DNA of 30,297 bases from an uncultured Muribaculaceae bacterium (lineage in GTDB: Bacteria > Bacteroidota > Bacteroidia > Bacteroidales > Muribaculaceae). Shown here piece by piece: positions 9,059 to 14,871 of the stretch. The first letter of the stretch is position 1; the number at the start of each line of letters is the position of its first letter. The notes beneath the pieces are model-generated. The model saw only the letters and a list, made by a program, of their open reading frames with translations. It had not been told where the DNA came from and did not search any database. Position numbers and translations under genes: made by a program. The stretch covers positions 1 through 30,297 of the forward strand of contig CAJTKG010000033.1 of assembly GCA_910576935.1 (NCBI GenBank). The letters run 5' to 3'.

Positions 9059-9242
9059 CAATGTCATTAACCTCAATGACACAGACATATTGAATCAACA
9101 GGAAGCGTTTTGCTTATCTCTTATTGAGAAAACGTAGGAAATTTTCACAATGATGAGAGGATAACAAAGCGGTTCTCACGTTATATGCGTGGGCTGCTGT
9201 GCCTCATCTTCATCATTGGTTTCCTACGACCATCTCAATAGA

Positions 9243-9375
9243 CGTGGCTTAGTTGACCCACGCTTCTATTTTAACGGCCGTCGAAGGGTTGACCGACATG
9301 ACGTATAACAATGAAAAAATTTCTCGCATCGTTGACCGCTGGAAAAGCCGGAGTTGATTGACCCCGGCTTTTCCA
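9243..9375 (+). repeat. Train of GTTGAC motifs, several in hairpin loops
   Basis: GTTGACC occurs at 9252-9258, 9288-9294 and 9331-9337, and the related GTTGATTGACC at 9353-9363, all on the same strand. The first sits at the 3' side of a 10-base loop closed by CGTGG/CCACG (9243-9262). The second sits at the same place in a 10-base loop closed by GTCG/CGAC (9280-9297). The fourth fills the loop of a perfect 12-bp stem (TGGAAAAGCCGG, 9340-9351 with 9364-9375). The third has no good stem. Either repeated protein-binding loops in an RNA, or direct-repeat sites for a DNA-binding protein such as a recombinase. Confidence 0.55.
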
Positions 9376-9424
9376 ACAGTGTCAGCATCTGCACAAGCAG
9401 CAGACTGAGCACTATAATAAGTAA

Positions 9425-9467
9425 AAGCTGGAGGATGTCTGTCAAGATGTTCTCCAGCTTATTTTAG
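9425..9467 (+). terminator. Terminator-like hairpin closing the non-coding region
   Basis: AAGCTGGAG (9425-9433) pairs with CTCCAGCTT (9452-9460), followed by ATTTTA. The 18-base loop holds GTCAA, complementary to the TTGAC repeats upstream. It separates the RNA candidate from the small-gene cassette. Confidence 0.65.
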
Positions 9468-9528
9468 AACTATATAGTGAGCAAAAGTGTTAATATTTTG
9501 AATAACATAATAATTAGCACTTGCAAAA

Positions 9529-9560
9529 GTTGCAGGTTCAATATAATTGTTGTAACTTTG
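9529..9560 (+). promoter_or_regulatory. Promoter of the 44-164-44 aa cassette
   Basis: The -7 box TAACTTTG at 9553-9560 is an exact match, 19 bases before the first ATG (9580). A weak -33 (GTTG, 9529-9532) lies 20 bases further up. The leader would be only about a dozen bases. Confidence 0.6.
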
Positions 9561-9579
9561 CAGTACAAACACTAAGAAT

Positions 9580-9714
9580 ATGGAGACGACAAACACTATC
9601 AGAATCCCCAATCCTTCGAGGGAGTTGGTCGCTTTCATAGAGAAAGCGCAACAGCAAAAGAAGGAGCGCATGAAAAAAATTTGTGATAAATACCGTAAAC
9701 TAATTAACGGTTAA
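9580..9714 (+). CDS. 44-aa basic small protein with NPS motif, first gene of a coupled cassette
   Basis: ATG at 9580, TAA at 9712-9714. The protein starts METTNTIRIPNPSRELVAFI and continues as a Lys/Gln/Glu-rich helix ending in KLING. The beginning (short strand I-R-I, N-P-S turn, then a long amphipathic basic helix) would suit a small DNA- or protein-binding antitoxin-like fold, but that is inference. It shares I-x-I-x-N-P-S-x-x-L with the third gene of the cassette, also 44 aa. Its stop overlaps the next start (TTAATG), so translation is probably coupled. A -7 box just upstream and a clear start support that it is a real gene although very short. Family not recognised with certainty. Confidence 0.68.
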   Translation: METTNTIRIPNPSRELVAFIEKAQQQKKERMKKICDKYRKLING

Positions 9715-10208
9715 TGGAGTCTGTAGAAACTATCATTCCCGATAATGAGGGCAATCATTTAGTGGTTGTCCTCAGTTTTTATGAAGACAACGATAAAGTA
9801 GGCACATTTCAAATCCCACCTGAATTTTCAGAATTGGATATTGCGGACATAGCGATAACCAAACTATACCTTGATATGCCGCTGAATTTATCTGCGTTCT
9901 TTAAAATGTGCCACTGGTTGATTGATCAATTCACAATCTTTCCCAATGCGGTGTTCTCTTTTATCTGCTCAACAGACCCATTGGAAACACATCACTCGGA
10001 TATGGCATCAGAACAATACAGATGGAGCCTGTTTGAATATTTTTATCAACGTAACATACCTAAGTTGACCGCTATGGGTATAGAGTCTAAAGACATTATT
10101 GTTGGGCCGGAAGGCTACCAGACTTTTGCTCGTGTGTTCTATCGAATAAAACATGCTCCCATCATCCATCTTGTTATAGAACATCTATCCAATAAATATT
10201 CGTTTTAA
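9714..10208 (+). CDS. Unrecognised 164-aa protein, central gene of the cassette
   Basis: Starts at ATG 9714-9716, sharing one base with the preceding TAA, and ends in TAA at 10206-10208, which overlaps the next ATG in the same way. No signal peptide or membrane segment. The sequence is mixed alpha/beta with acidic N-terminal half; notable stretches are VVVLSFYEDNDKVGTF (about 18-33), AVFSFICSTDPLETHHSD (about 79-96), a W-x-L-F-E-Y-F helix, and FARVFYRIKHAPIIHLVIEH near the end. The layout reminds me of small Bacteroidota proteins filed as DUF6169 ('...F-I-C-D/S-x-D...R-x-x-L-F...'), but this is memory only. Sandwiched between two paralogous microproteins, it may be an effector regulated by them; toxin, phage-related regulator and neutral cargo all remain possible. 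Codons are A/T-ending, unlike host neighbours. Confidence 0.75.
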   Translation: MESVETIIPDNEGNHLVVVLSFYEDNDKVGTFQIPPEFSELDIADIAITKLYLDMPLNLSAFFKMCHWLIDQFTIFPNAVFSFICSTDPLETHHSDMASEQYRWSLFEYFYQRNIPKLTAMGIESKDIIVGPEGYQTFARVFYRIKHAPIIHLVIEHLSNKYSF

Positions 10209-10342
10209 TGACAAAAAATATCGTTATTAAGAATCCGTCTCAAAAATTGATTCATCTCTTTGATACATTGAGAGAAAGGAAACAAAAACATATTAAGGAG
10301 TTATCAGAAAAGAAACAAGTAACTTTTACTATTATCGTATAA
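10208..10342 (+). CDS. 44-aa basic small protein with NPS motif, third gene of the cassette
   Basis: ATG at 10208, TAA at 10340-10342. It begins MTKNIVIKNPSQKLIHLFDT and continues as a Lys/Arg/Gln-rich helix, then a hydrophobic tail FTIIV. It has the same length and the same I-x-I-x-N-P-S-x-x-L motif (residues 5-14) as the first gene (residues 7-16), and the same TTAATG overlap with the gene before it. A terminator follows 33 bases later, closing the cassette. The two differ in their C-terminal thirds, so one may act on the 164-aa protein and the other elsewhere; this is inference. Confidence 0.68.
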   Translation: MTKNIVIKNPSQKLIHLFDTLRERKQKHIKELSEKKQVTFTIIV

Positions 10343-10374
10343 CACGACTCCACAACATTTTAGATAAAATATTA

Positions 10375-10415
10375 TAGAGAAGCCTAAACCACTTGGTTCG
10401 GGCTTCTCTATTTTT
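10375..10415 (+). terminator. Terminator of the three-gene cassette
   Basis: TAGAGAAGCC (10375-10384) pairs with GGCTTCTCTA (10401-10410), followed by TTTTT. The inner AACC/GGTT can extend the stem. Confidence 0.88.
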
Positions 10416-10440
10416 AATAAAGCAACAATCAGAAACAATT

Positions 10441-10770
10441 ATGGAACTACACGTTAAAGACCGTCTATACTTCCCTCAGCTCCTTCCTCAGCAGAACACA
10501 TTCATGGAGTATGCCATGAAACGAGCTATTTTGAAGAAAGTAGGGCTGACCGCAGAAGATCAGGAAAAATTTGAAATCAAGGAGAAAGAAGACGGCAAAG
10601 GTATCGTTTGGAATATCGAAAAAGATATGGCGCAACCTCACGCCGTAGAGTTTACTCCTGATGAACTTGAATATATCAAGAAAGGTTGTGAAGCACTTGC
10701 CGAACAGCCGTGTCCTGATGACTTTTGGGCACTCGTAGAACGTATCTACAACACAATCCCGAAAAAGTGA
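10441..10770 (+). CDS. 109-aa acidic protein of unknown function, mobile-element type
   Basis: The start at 10441 (MELHVKDRLYFPQLLPQQNT) is preferred over an in-frame upstream start at 10393, because the latter lies inside the preceding terminator hairpin. The protein has no signal or membrane segment. Features: LPQQNTFMEY near residue 15-24, a short linker, and a C-terminal helical part VEFTPDELEYIKKGCEALAE...DDFWALVERIY. From memory, similar proteins occur in Bacteroides phages and transposons without known function. No strong promoter is visible between the terminator and the ATG; read-through may supply transcription. It is followed by a strong terminator and faces the recombinase gene. 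Confidence 0.7.
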   Translation: MELHVKDRLYFPQLLPQQNTFMEYAMKRAILKKVGLTAEDQEKFEIKEKEDGKGIVWNIEKDMAQPHAVEFTPDELEYIKKGCEALAEQPCPDDFWALVERIYNTIPKK

Positions 10771-10791
10771 TTCATGCTCAATAAATGTTGG

Positions 10792-10830
10792 CTCCCTTCC
10801 CAGTATATTCGGGAAGGGAGTTTTGTTTTT
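10792..10830 (+). terminator. Terminator between the 109-aa gene and the convergent recombinase
   Basis: CTCCCTTCCC (10792-10801) pairs with GGGAAGGGAG (10811-10820), then TTTTGTTTTT. The T-tract overlaps the recombinase stop codon by two bases on the other strand. Confidence 0.92.
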
Positions 10831-12235
10831 AGTATGCAGCAAGAGCATGAAGATAATTGGCGTAATGAGCTTCTATCATTTCCACCGATGTACCCGCAGT
10901 CTTGGCTATCATTGCAATCGGCATCTTATTTTCTGTTAGCGCCTTAGTGATGGCTGTTCTACGAAACGCATATAAAGTGAGTTGGAACGGCACTTGCAGA
11001 TGTTGCCCTACTTTATGGAGAAATCTATTGATTTGACCGCATATATGATTTCCCTTATAGTAGTGGTAATGGAATTGCTGTGGGTCACTCAGGTTCCAAT
11101 GTGTCTGATTCAAGGCGAATGGGAAGATATAGCCACCTTTTGATTTACCCTTATATTTCAAAACTATTTCCACAGCTTTGGGCGATAAATATTGTATCAC
11201 CAATGCTTTGGAAGTATGTTTGCTTGATGCCCCATAATTTTTCTTCTTGGCAGGAATGTATGTACAGGTGAAGCGTTTGGTCGCTTCATCGTATGCAATA
11301 TTGTCCCAGTGAAGCCTTAGAATGTCGATAGGTCTCGATTTCATTTCATAGAGGAGCATACAAAAATCTCTGTAAAGCTCCTTATAATATTCCATTTTAA
11401 CTCCACGAGCCAGTTTTATCTCACTGAGATCCATTGAAACGAATTGCTCATACTGTTCATCAGTCAGACTTTGGATTGCCCCTCCATTTGCCAGAAAATC
11501 TTTGGCTTTATCCGTCACCTTGTGAACCGGAGCATAATCCATATAAGGGAAATCTGGTCGATATGTTATCATACGAGCTTTCCTTGCGCGGCTTAGAGCG
11601 GCGGCAAACATCTTCATGGTGCCGATAAAGTTAGTGCCTTTCCCATTTTTCCCTTTCTGTTTGCTCATCCACTTGATGAGTTGCACAAAACTATCATCCC
11701 CAAAGGTTGAGAGCGGCTGATTTATTAGTTTTCCTTCGACTTCCAGCTTATGCAGAAGTGTTAAATAACCCTGATAACTGGCCGATGGTTTTAAGCGAGA
11801 AGGATTCTTTATTTCATCGATAATTTTACCAAGCCATTCTCGTAATGTCATTTCACTCTTTGACTGCTGTCGATTGTTTGCTGTCGTTTGTAAACGTGAT
11901 GATGAAGGTAATGCCGGAGGCGCTTTCTTTGTTTCAGATTGAAGTTGCTTTTCTGAGGCTTTAGATTGATAAGCAAAGAGTTCCTTGCCTGATGCGAAGT
12001 CATAATCATTCAGCAAGTTCTCATAATACCTGAGAATGTCAGAAAGGATTTGGTTGTTGGTGCGGTCGATTGGACGCCGAGAATTGAACCTCTGCGCGAC
12101 CTTATCCCATGTCTTGAAATCGGGATTCCGCAATTCATCCACAGTACGATAATGTCGAACTGTAGTGCCGGAAACAGTTGCGCAAAGGCAAAAGCGTCCG
12201 TTTCTGTTAGTAAATTTTAACGAAATATTCGCCAT
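10829..12235 (-). CDS. Tyrosine recombinase / integrase
   Basis: 468 aa. Residues about 1-85 form an arm-binding-like N-terminus; a Ser/Gln-rich linker spans about 90-128; a SAM-like core-binding domain covers about 129-235 (MTLREWLGKIIDEIKNPSRL); the catalytic domain follows. Visible catalytic positions: Arg301 in EMKSRPIDILRLHW, lysines around 329-343, the Y-A-F-R-R box at 422-426 (Tyr where many relatives have His in HxxR), T-S-V-E-M-I-E-A-H-Y at 449-458 with Tyr458 as likely nucleophile. The YxxR/TSVxMIExxY variant is known in phage-type integrases, so the protein may well be active. The gene reads away from tRNA-Ser(GCT), its start about 200 bases from the tRNA 3' end, as in integrative elements. 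A 12-bp inverted repeat lies just upstream. Codon use is A/T-richer than in host genes. Confidence 0.92.
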   Translation of the reverse strand: MANISLKFTNRNGRFCLCATVSGTTVRHYRTVDELRNPDFKTWDKVAQRFNSRRPIDRTNNQILSDILRYYENLLNDYDFASGKELFAYQSKASEKQLQSETKKAPPALPSSSRLQTTANNRQQSKSEMTLREWLGKIIDEIKNPSRLKPSASYQGYLTLLHKLEVEGKLINQPLSTFGDDSFVQLIKWMSKQKGKNGKGTNFIGTMKMFAAALSRARKARMITYRPDFPYMDYAPVHKVTDKAKDFLANGGAIQSLTDEQYEQFVSMDLSEIKLARGVKMEYYKELYRDFCMLLYEMKSRPIDILRLHWDNIAYDEATKRFTCTYIPAKKKNYGASSKHTSKALVIQYLSPKAVEIVLKYKGKSKGGYIFPFALNQTHWNLSDPQQFHYHYYKGNHICGQINRFLHKVGQHLQVPFQLTLYAFRRTAITKALTENKMPIAMIAKTAGTSVEMIEAHYANYLHALAAY

Positions 12236-12237
12236 TT

Positions 12238-12306
12238 GAATGAAGATTTACGGGCGAACAACATGGAGATTGCAGCATAATTTGTGAGATGCACAAATCT
12301 TCATTC
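12238..12306. repeat. 12-bp inverted repeat upstream of the recombinase gene
   Basis: GAATGAAGATTT at 12238-12249 and AAATCTTCATTC at 12295-12306 are exact reverse complements 45 bases apart, immediately before the recombinase start. A smaller dyad TTTCGTA/TACGAAA (12340-12356) follows. They could be recombinase or autoregulator binding sites. No function is proven. Confidence 0.6.
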
Positions 12307-12390
12307 ATACTGCCGATAAGAAGGGGTTCGATACAAAATTTTCGTATAGTACGAAATGAGGTGTAACATACTGTCCTTCTTTCAAATAGA

Positions 12391-12430
12391 TATGATAAAA
12401 GTCGAGGGTTGAAACTCGACTTTTATCATA
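12391..12430 (-). terminator. Perfect 16-bp hairpin directly after tRNA-Ser
   Basis: TATGATAAAAGTCGAG (12391-12406) pairs exactly with 12415-12430 around the 8-base loop GGTTGAAA. It begins four bases past the tRNA 3' end. On the minus strand the descending arm contains CTTTTATCATA, so it can terminate the tRNA transcript; being symmetric, it could work in both directions. Confidence 0.78.
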
Positions 12431-12433
12431 GGG

Positions 12434-12522
12434 CGGAGAGGACGAGATTCGAACTCGTGGACAGGATTGCTCCCGTCGTCGGTTTAGCAAACCGGTGGTT
12501 TCAGCCACTCACCCACCTCTCC
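12434..12522 (-). tRNA. tRNA-Ser (anticodon GCT)
   Basis: Minus strand. The 7-bp acceptor stem GGAGAGG (12522-12516) pairs with CCTCTCC (12441-12435), with discriminator G at 12434. The anticodon loop is TTGCTAA with GCT at 12488-12486; the long variable arm typical of serine tRNAs and the T-arm GAGTTCGAATCTC are present. CCA is not encoded. A terminator hairpin follows and a TAACTTTG -7 box lies about 30 bases upstream. Confidence 0.97.
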
Positions 12523-12551
12523 TTATGTTGCCCCTTCGGGCTTTTGCGTTG

Positions 12552-12582
12552 CAAAGTTATGAATTGTTTTTGTAATATGCAA
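12552..12582 (-). promoter_or_regulatory. Promoter of tRNA-Ser
   Basis: The minus strand reads TAACTTTG at 12559-12552, with a TTG-type -33 near 12582-12580, 20 bases away. The start site would be about 20 bases before the tRNA. Between them, GCCCCTTCGGGC (12530-12541) is a small hairpin with TTTT on the plus side. Confidence 0.6.
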
Positions 12583-12639
12583 TTTTAAATGACTGTTTTT
12601 GGCCGGCTTTTTGCGTTTTTCATATTATACCGTTGTCTG

Positions 12640-14457
12640 TCAGCGTTTATCAAGGAGGTTGAACCGTATGATAAGGTCTGATATTTCGGGCATTTCACGC
12701 ATATGGCGCCGACGTCTGTCGTCGACACCGGTGGTATCGCCTTTGACAGACATACGCGGATTTACAGCCATCGCCGGCTTTGACGGATCAAGAATACTCT
12801 GTCCGAGGCCATGCCATCTGTAAGCTCGCAGTCCAAGCAAATCGAGCAATGTCGGATATATGTCTATCTGCCCCATCACTCCGTCGTAAGTCATCGATGA
12901 CGGAGCGTTCAATATTATCAACGGTGTAAACTCGTCGTTTGAGATAACGTCTCCGCCTCTACCGGCACATAGTTCGCGTCGGTTGTTGGCAAGGCCTTCG
13001 TGATCGCCGGTGATGACTACGAGTGTGTTGTCGTAGTCGGGGCGTGTCTTGAGATAGTCGATAAACGAACCGATGGCGGCGTCGGTATAGTGTGCGTCGG
13101 TCATGTAGTCGCGCATCAGTTGGGGTATCGTGTCGCTGAAGGCTATGGTTTTGAGTTCTTCGGGCAATCTGAACGGGAAATGGCCAGAATATGTAACCAT
13201 CTGGACAAAAGCTTTCTCACCTACGGGCCATATCTCACCGCGCTCGATCTTGTCGATACATTGGCTGAAGAATGCCCGGTCGCCGAGCGTTTTGCGTGTA
13301 CCGAAAGCTTCTGTCTGCTCAAAGTCGGTATACGACAATATGGTATCGATGCCGAAGGCGCGGGCGACACCACGCTGATTCCACGTCTTGGTCTTGTCGA
13401 CTGTTATCAGATAGTTGCGTGTCTTGTTTATCTCTTTTGACGCTTTCGGGAGGGTGAGATATGTATTGTCGGCATAAAGTGTGCTGTAGACACCCGAACG
13501 CAATGGCATAAGGCCGGCCAAAATAAGCAGCTGGGCGTCTATCGAACGGCCGGCATTGACCTGGGTGAGCACGTGGGGCGCATAGATTGCCGTTGAATCG
13601 GCAACGAGACGGTTGAGGCTGGGTGTTATTTCCTTCCCTTCGAAATCAAGGCCTATGACCCAGCTCTCAAGCGACTCGGCAAATATGATGACGCAGTTGG
13701 TCCTCGAGGCAAATAGGGGGGGATAATTTGACTGATTTTCAGCTTGATAACCATCCCAATCGGCAAACCAGCCGGCAATCTCGGCCTGCTGATCGTCGGT
13801 GAGACGGGCATTATCAAGCATTATATTATAAATCAATGTGCCGAAGAGCGAATACATCGGCGTCATGCTCGAATGCAAGTATGCGTGTGAACGTTGCCGG
13901 TCGTAGACTTTTATGAATCCGCCTTTGGGCTGCATAGCTATTGCAAAGACACCGACGAGAGTTATAAGCACAATGACGTAAAGCAGCCGGCTGAAGGGCA
14001 ACATGACTGTCGGGCGGATTTTACGCAGTTTCATCGTCGCAACGACAGCAACGACAGTCGAGAGGGGGAAGAGAGCGTCACAGACGTTGAGCGAACCGGC
14101 CACCGCAGGCATGAAATCGGCAAGATTACCGGCAAGGAAATAGCTTGACGGAGGTATGGCGCTGAAATATGTGCGGAAATACATCAGGTTGGCCACAAGC
14201 CATATATCGAGCAGCGCCATCATCGTCACGCCCACCCACCGTTTGCGTGTCAGGATATATGGCAACGACACCAGCATTGCCGCACTCACCGATGTGACAT
14301 ATAGCGGCCATTTGGAAAACGGCTGGAATGTAGTATAATAACACCATATGGCGTCAAAAAGAAAGAATTTAAAGAGGATGGCGAAAAACGGCACAAGCGA
14401 ATCGATGCGGTCGCCATTCCACCGTATCAGCGATTTCGACATTCTATCCATGAGCAA
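12640..14457 (-). CDS. LtaS-like phosphoglycerol transferase / sulfatase-fold membrane enzyme
   Basis: 605 aa. Five hydrophobic segments (about 20-43, 50-70, 74-94, 124-141, 157-176) precede an extracytoplasmic alkaline-phosphatase/sulfatase-fold domain, the architecture of lipoteichoic acid synthases. Metal and catalytic positions align with LtaS spacing: Glu261 (FAESLESW), the nucleophile position Ser305 (NAGRSIDAQ, usually Thr), His426 (YSGHFPF), Asp485-His486 (ITGDHEG). Gram-negative Bacteroidales have no lipoteichoic acid, so the substrate is probably phosphoglycerol or phosphoethanolamine transfer to envelope glycans or lipids; which one is unknown. The start could be Met1, Met3 or Met6. 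It follows the DUF2007-like gene by 12 bases and is probably co-transcribed. Confidence 0.88.
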   Translation of the reverse strand: MLMDRMSKSLIRWNGDRIDSLVPFFAILFKFFLFDAIWCYYTTFQPFSKWPLYVTSVSAAMLVSLPYILTRKRWVGVTMMALLDIWLVANLMYFRTYFSAIPPSSYFLAGNLADFMPAVAGSLNVCDALFPLSTVVAVVATMKLRKIRPTVMLPFSRLLYVIVLITLVGVFAIAMQPKGGFIKVYDRQRSHAYLHSSMTPMYSLFGTLIYNIMLDNARLTDDQQAEIAGWFADWDGYQAENQSNYPPLFASRTNCVIIFAESLESWVIGLDFEGKEITPSLNRLVADSTAIYAPHVLTQVNAGRSIDAQLLILAGLMPLRSGVYSTLYADNTYLTLPKASKEINKTRNYLITVDKTKTWNQRGVARAFGIDTILSYTDFEQTEAFGTRKTLGDRAFFSQCIDKIERGEIWPVGEKAFVQMVTYSGHFPFRLPEELKTIAFSDTIPQLMRDYMTDAHYTDAAIGSFIDYLKTRPDYDNTLVVITGDHEGLANNRRELCAGRGGDVISNDEFTPLIILNAPSSMTYDGVMGQIDIYPTLLDLLGLRAYRWHGLGQSILDPSKPAMAVNPRMSVKGDTTGVDDRRRRHMREMPEISDLIIRFNLLDKR

Positions 14458-14469
14458 GTATAGCTATAA

Positions 14470-14712
14470 TCAGATTTTATGACCTGCGAGCACCTCACGG
14501 GCGCGAGCCGCATCACATGCCCTTACATTTAGGCTTACTCCACCAAGCGAATTGAATCCGATGGGATATATCGACGAGAAGACTTCGTTGCCGAGAACCG
14601 ACTCTATATCTGAGGCGTCGAGCACGCCTTGTGCTATATGGGCCTCCCAGTCTGAATTATATGTAGCGACGGTCACCAGGCCGTTTGCATCGATTGTTGA
14701 TTTTCCGTTCAT
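14470..14712 (-). CDS. DUF2007-like small protein (putative signal-transducing family)
   Basis: 80 aa. The core VATYNSDWEAHIAQGVLDASDIESVLGNE and the C-terminal VNVRACDAARAREVLAGHKI-like end (here 'SLNVRACDAARAREVL') match the PII-like alpha/beta fold of DUF2007 proteins. Role unknown. It is the first gene of a two-gene leftward unit with the LtaS-like enzyme. The ATG at 14712 lies 25 bases after a TATTTTTG -7 box. Confidence 0.75.
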   Translation of the reverse strand: MNGKSTIDANGLVTVATYNSDWEAHIAQGVLDASDIESVLGNEVFSSIYPIGFNSLGGVSLNVRACDAARAREVLAGHKI

Positions 14713-14737
14713 ATATCTTTTTTAATATTGTATATGA

Positions 14738-14745
14738 CAAAAATA
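14738..14745 (-). promoter_or_regulatory. -7 box for the DUF2007/LtaS-like unit
   Basis: The minus strand reads TATTTTTG, an exact TAnnTTTG match 25 bases before the ATG. The -33 is weak (ATTG at 14769-14766). Confidence 0.5.
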
Positions 14746-14871
14746 ACGGATTATTTTGAGACCGGCAATTATTATCTTCATATTCTCTGACACAATCAAC
14801 AAAATTTGTTAATCGGTTGTTATAAAACTAAAATAAGAAAAAACAAACGTCTAACTAATTTATTTAAAGTT

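Larger units (their letters stand above)
9065..9467 (+). ncRNA. Candidate structured non-coding RNA, about 0.4 kb (or about 0.2 kb if it stops near 9270)
   Basis: Limits come from the promoter at 9028-9058 and the terminator at 9425-9467; the exact ends are inferred. The core is a long rod at 9122-9240: 9122-9129 pairs with 9233-9240 (8 bp), 9133-9141 with 9220-9228 (9 bp), 9149-9156 with 9210-9217 (8 bp), 9157-9160 with 9202-9205, and 9175-9180 with 9188-9193 around loop TTATATG. The first three helices are all perfect Watson-Crick. Small 5' hairpins (GTCATT/AATGAC; AAGC/GCTT) precede it, and several hairpins with GTTGAC loops follow. A rod with internal bulges recalls 6S RNA, and a Bacteroidales motif called Bacteroidales-1 is also promoter-to-terminator bounded, but I cannot confirm either identity. 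tmRNA and RNase P signatures are not present. A MITE-like DNA element is the main alternative. Confidence 0.5.
9400..12430. mobile_element. AT-richer accessory island or integrated-element remnant beside tRNA-Ser
   Basis: A tyrosine recombinase sits next to the 3' end of tRNA-Ser(GCT), the classic place for integrative elements. The genes between about 9580 and 12235 are visibly richer in A/T-ending codons than the GGC/GCC-rich flanking host genes, and they include small orphans rather than housekeeping genes. I looked for a second copy of the tRNA 3' end (for example CGAGATTCGAAC) on the left side and found none, so the ends are not defined and the element may be decayed, or it may use another site. 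Boundaries are approximate. Confidence 0.5.

Noticed and set aside
9311..9361. 16-codon frame MKKFLASLTAGKAGVD before the 12-bp hairpin, as a leader peptide/attenuator
   Set aside because: No run of regulatory codons, no gene directly downstream to attenuate, and its last codons are simply the hairpin sequence.
9243..9375. CRISPR array
   Set aside because: Repeat units are only 6-7 bases with irregular spacing and no cas genes are in the window.
9065..9467. tmRNA or RNase P RNA
   Set aside because: No tRNA-like ends or tag frame for tmRNA; no GAGGAAAGTCC or ACAGAAA-type conserved blocks for RNase P.
10829..12235. Integrase judged inactive because both usual histidines are replaced (Y422, T449)
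   Set aside because: YxxR with TSVxMIExxY is a recurring variant among phage-type integrases, so the changes are not evidence of decay.
12391..12430. Hairpin next to tRNA-Ser as a recombination (att) site
   Set aside because: It fits a tRNA terminator by position and symmetry, and I see no second copy at the other side of the island.
12305..12508. 67-aa leftward open frame
   Set aside because: Overlaps most of tRNA-Ser and its terminator; shadow only.
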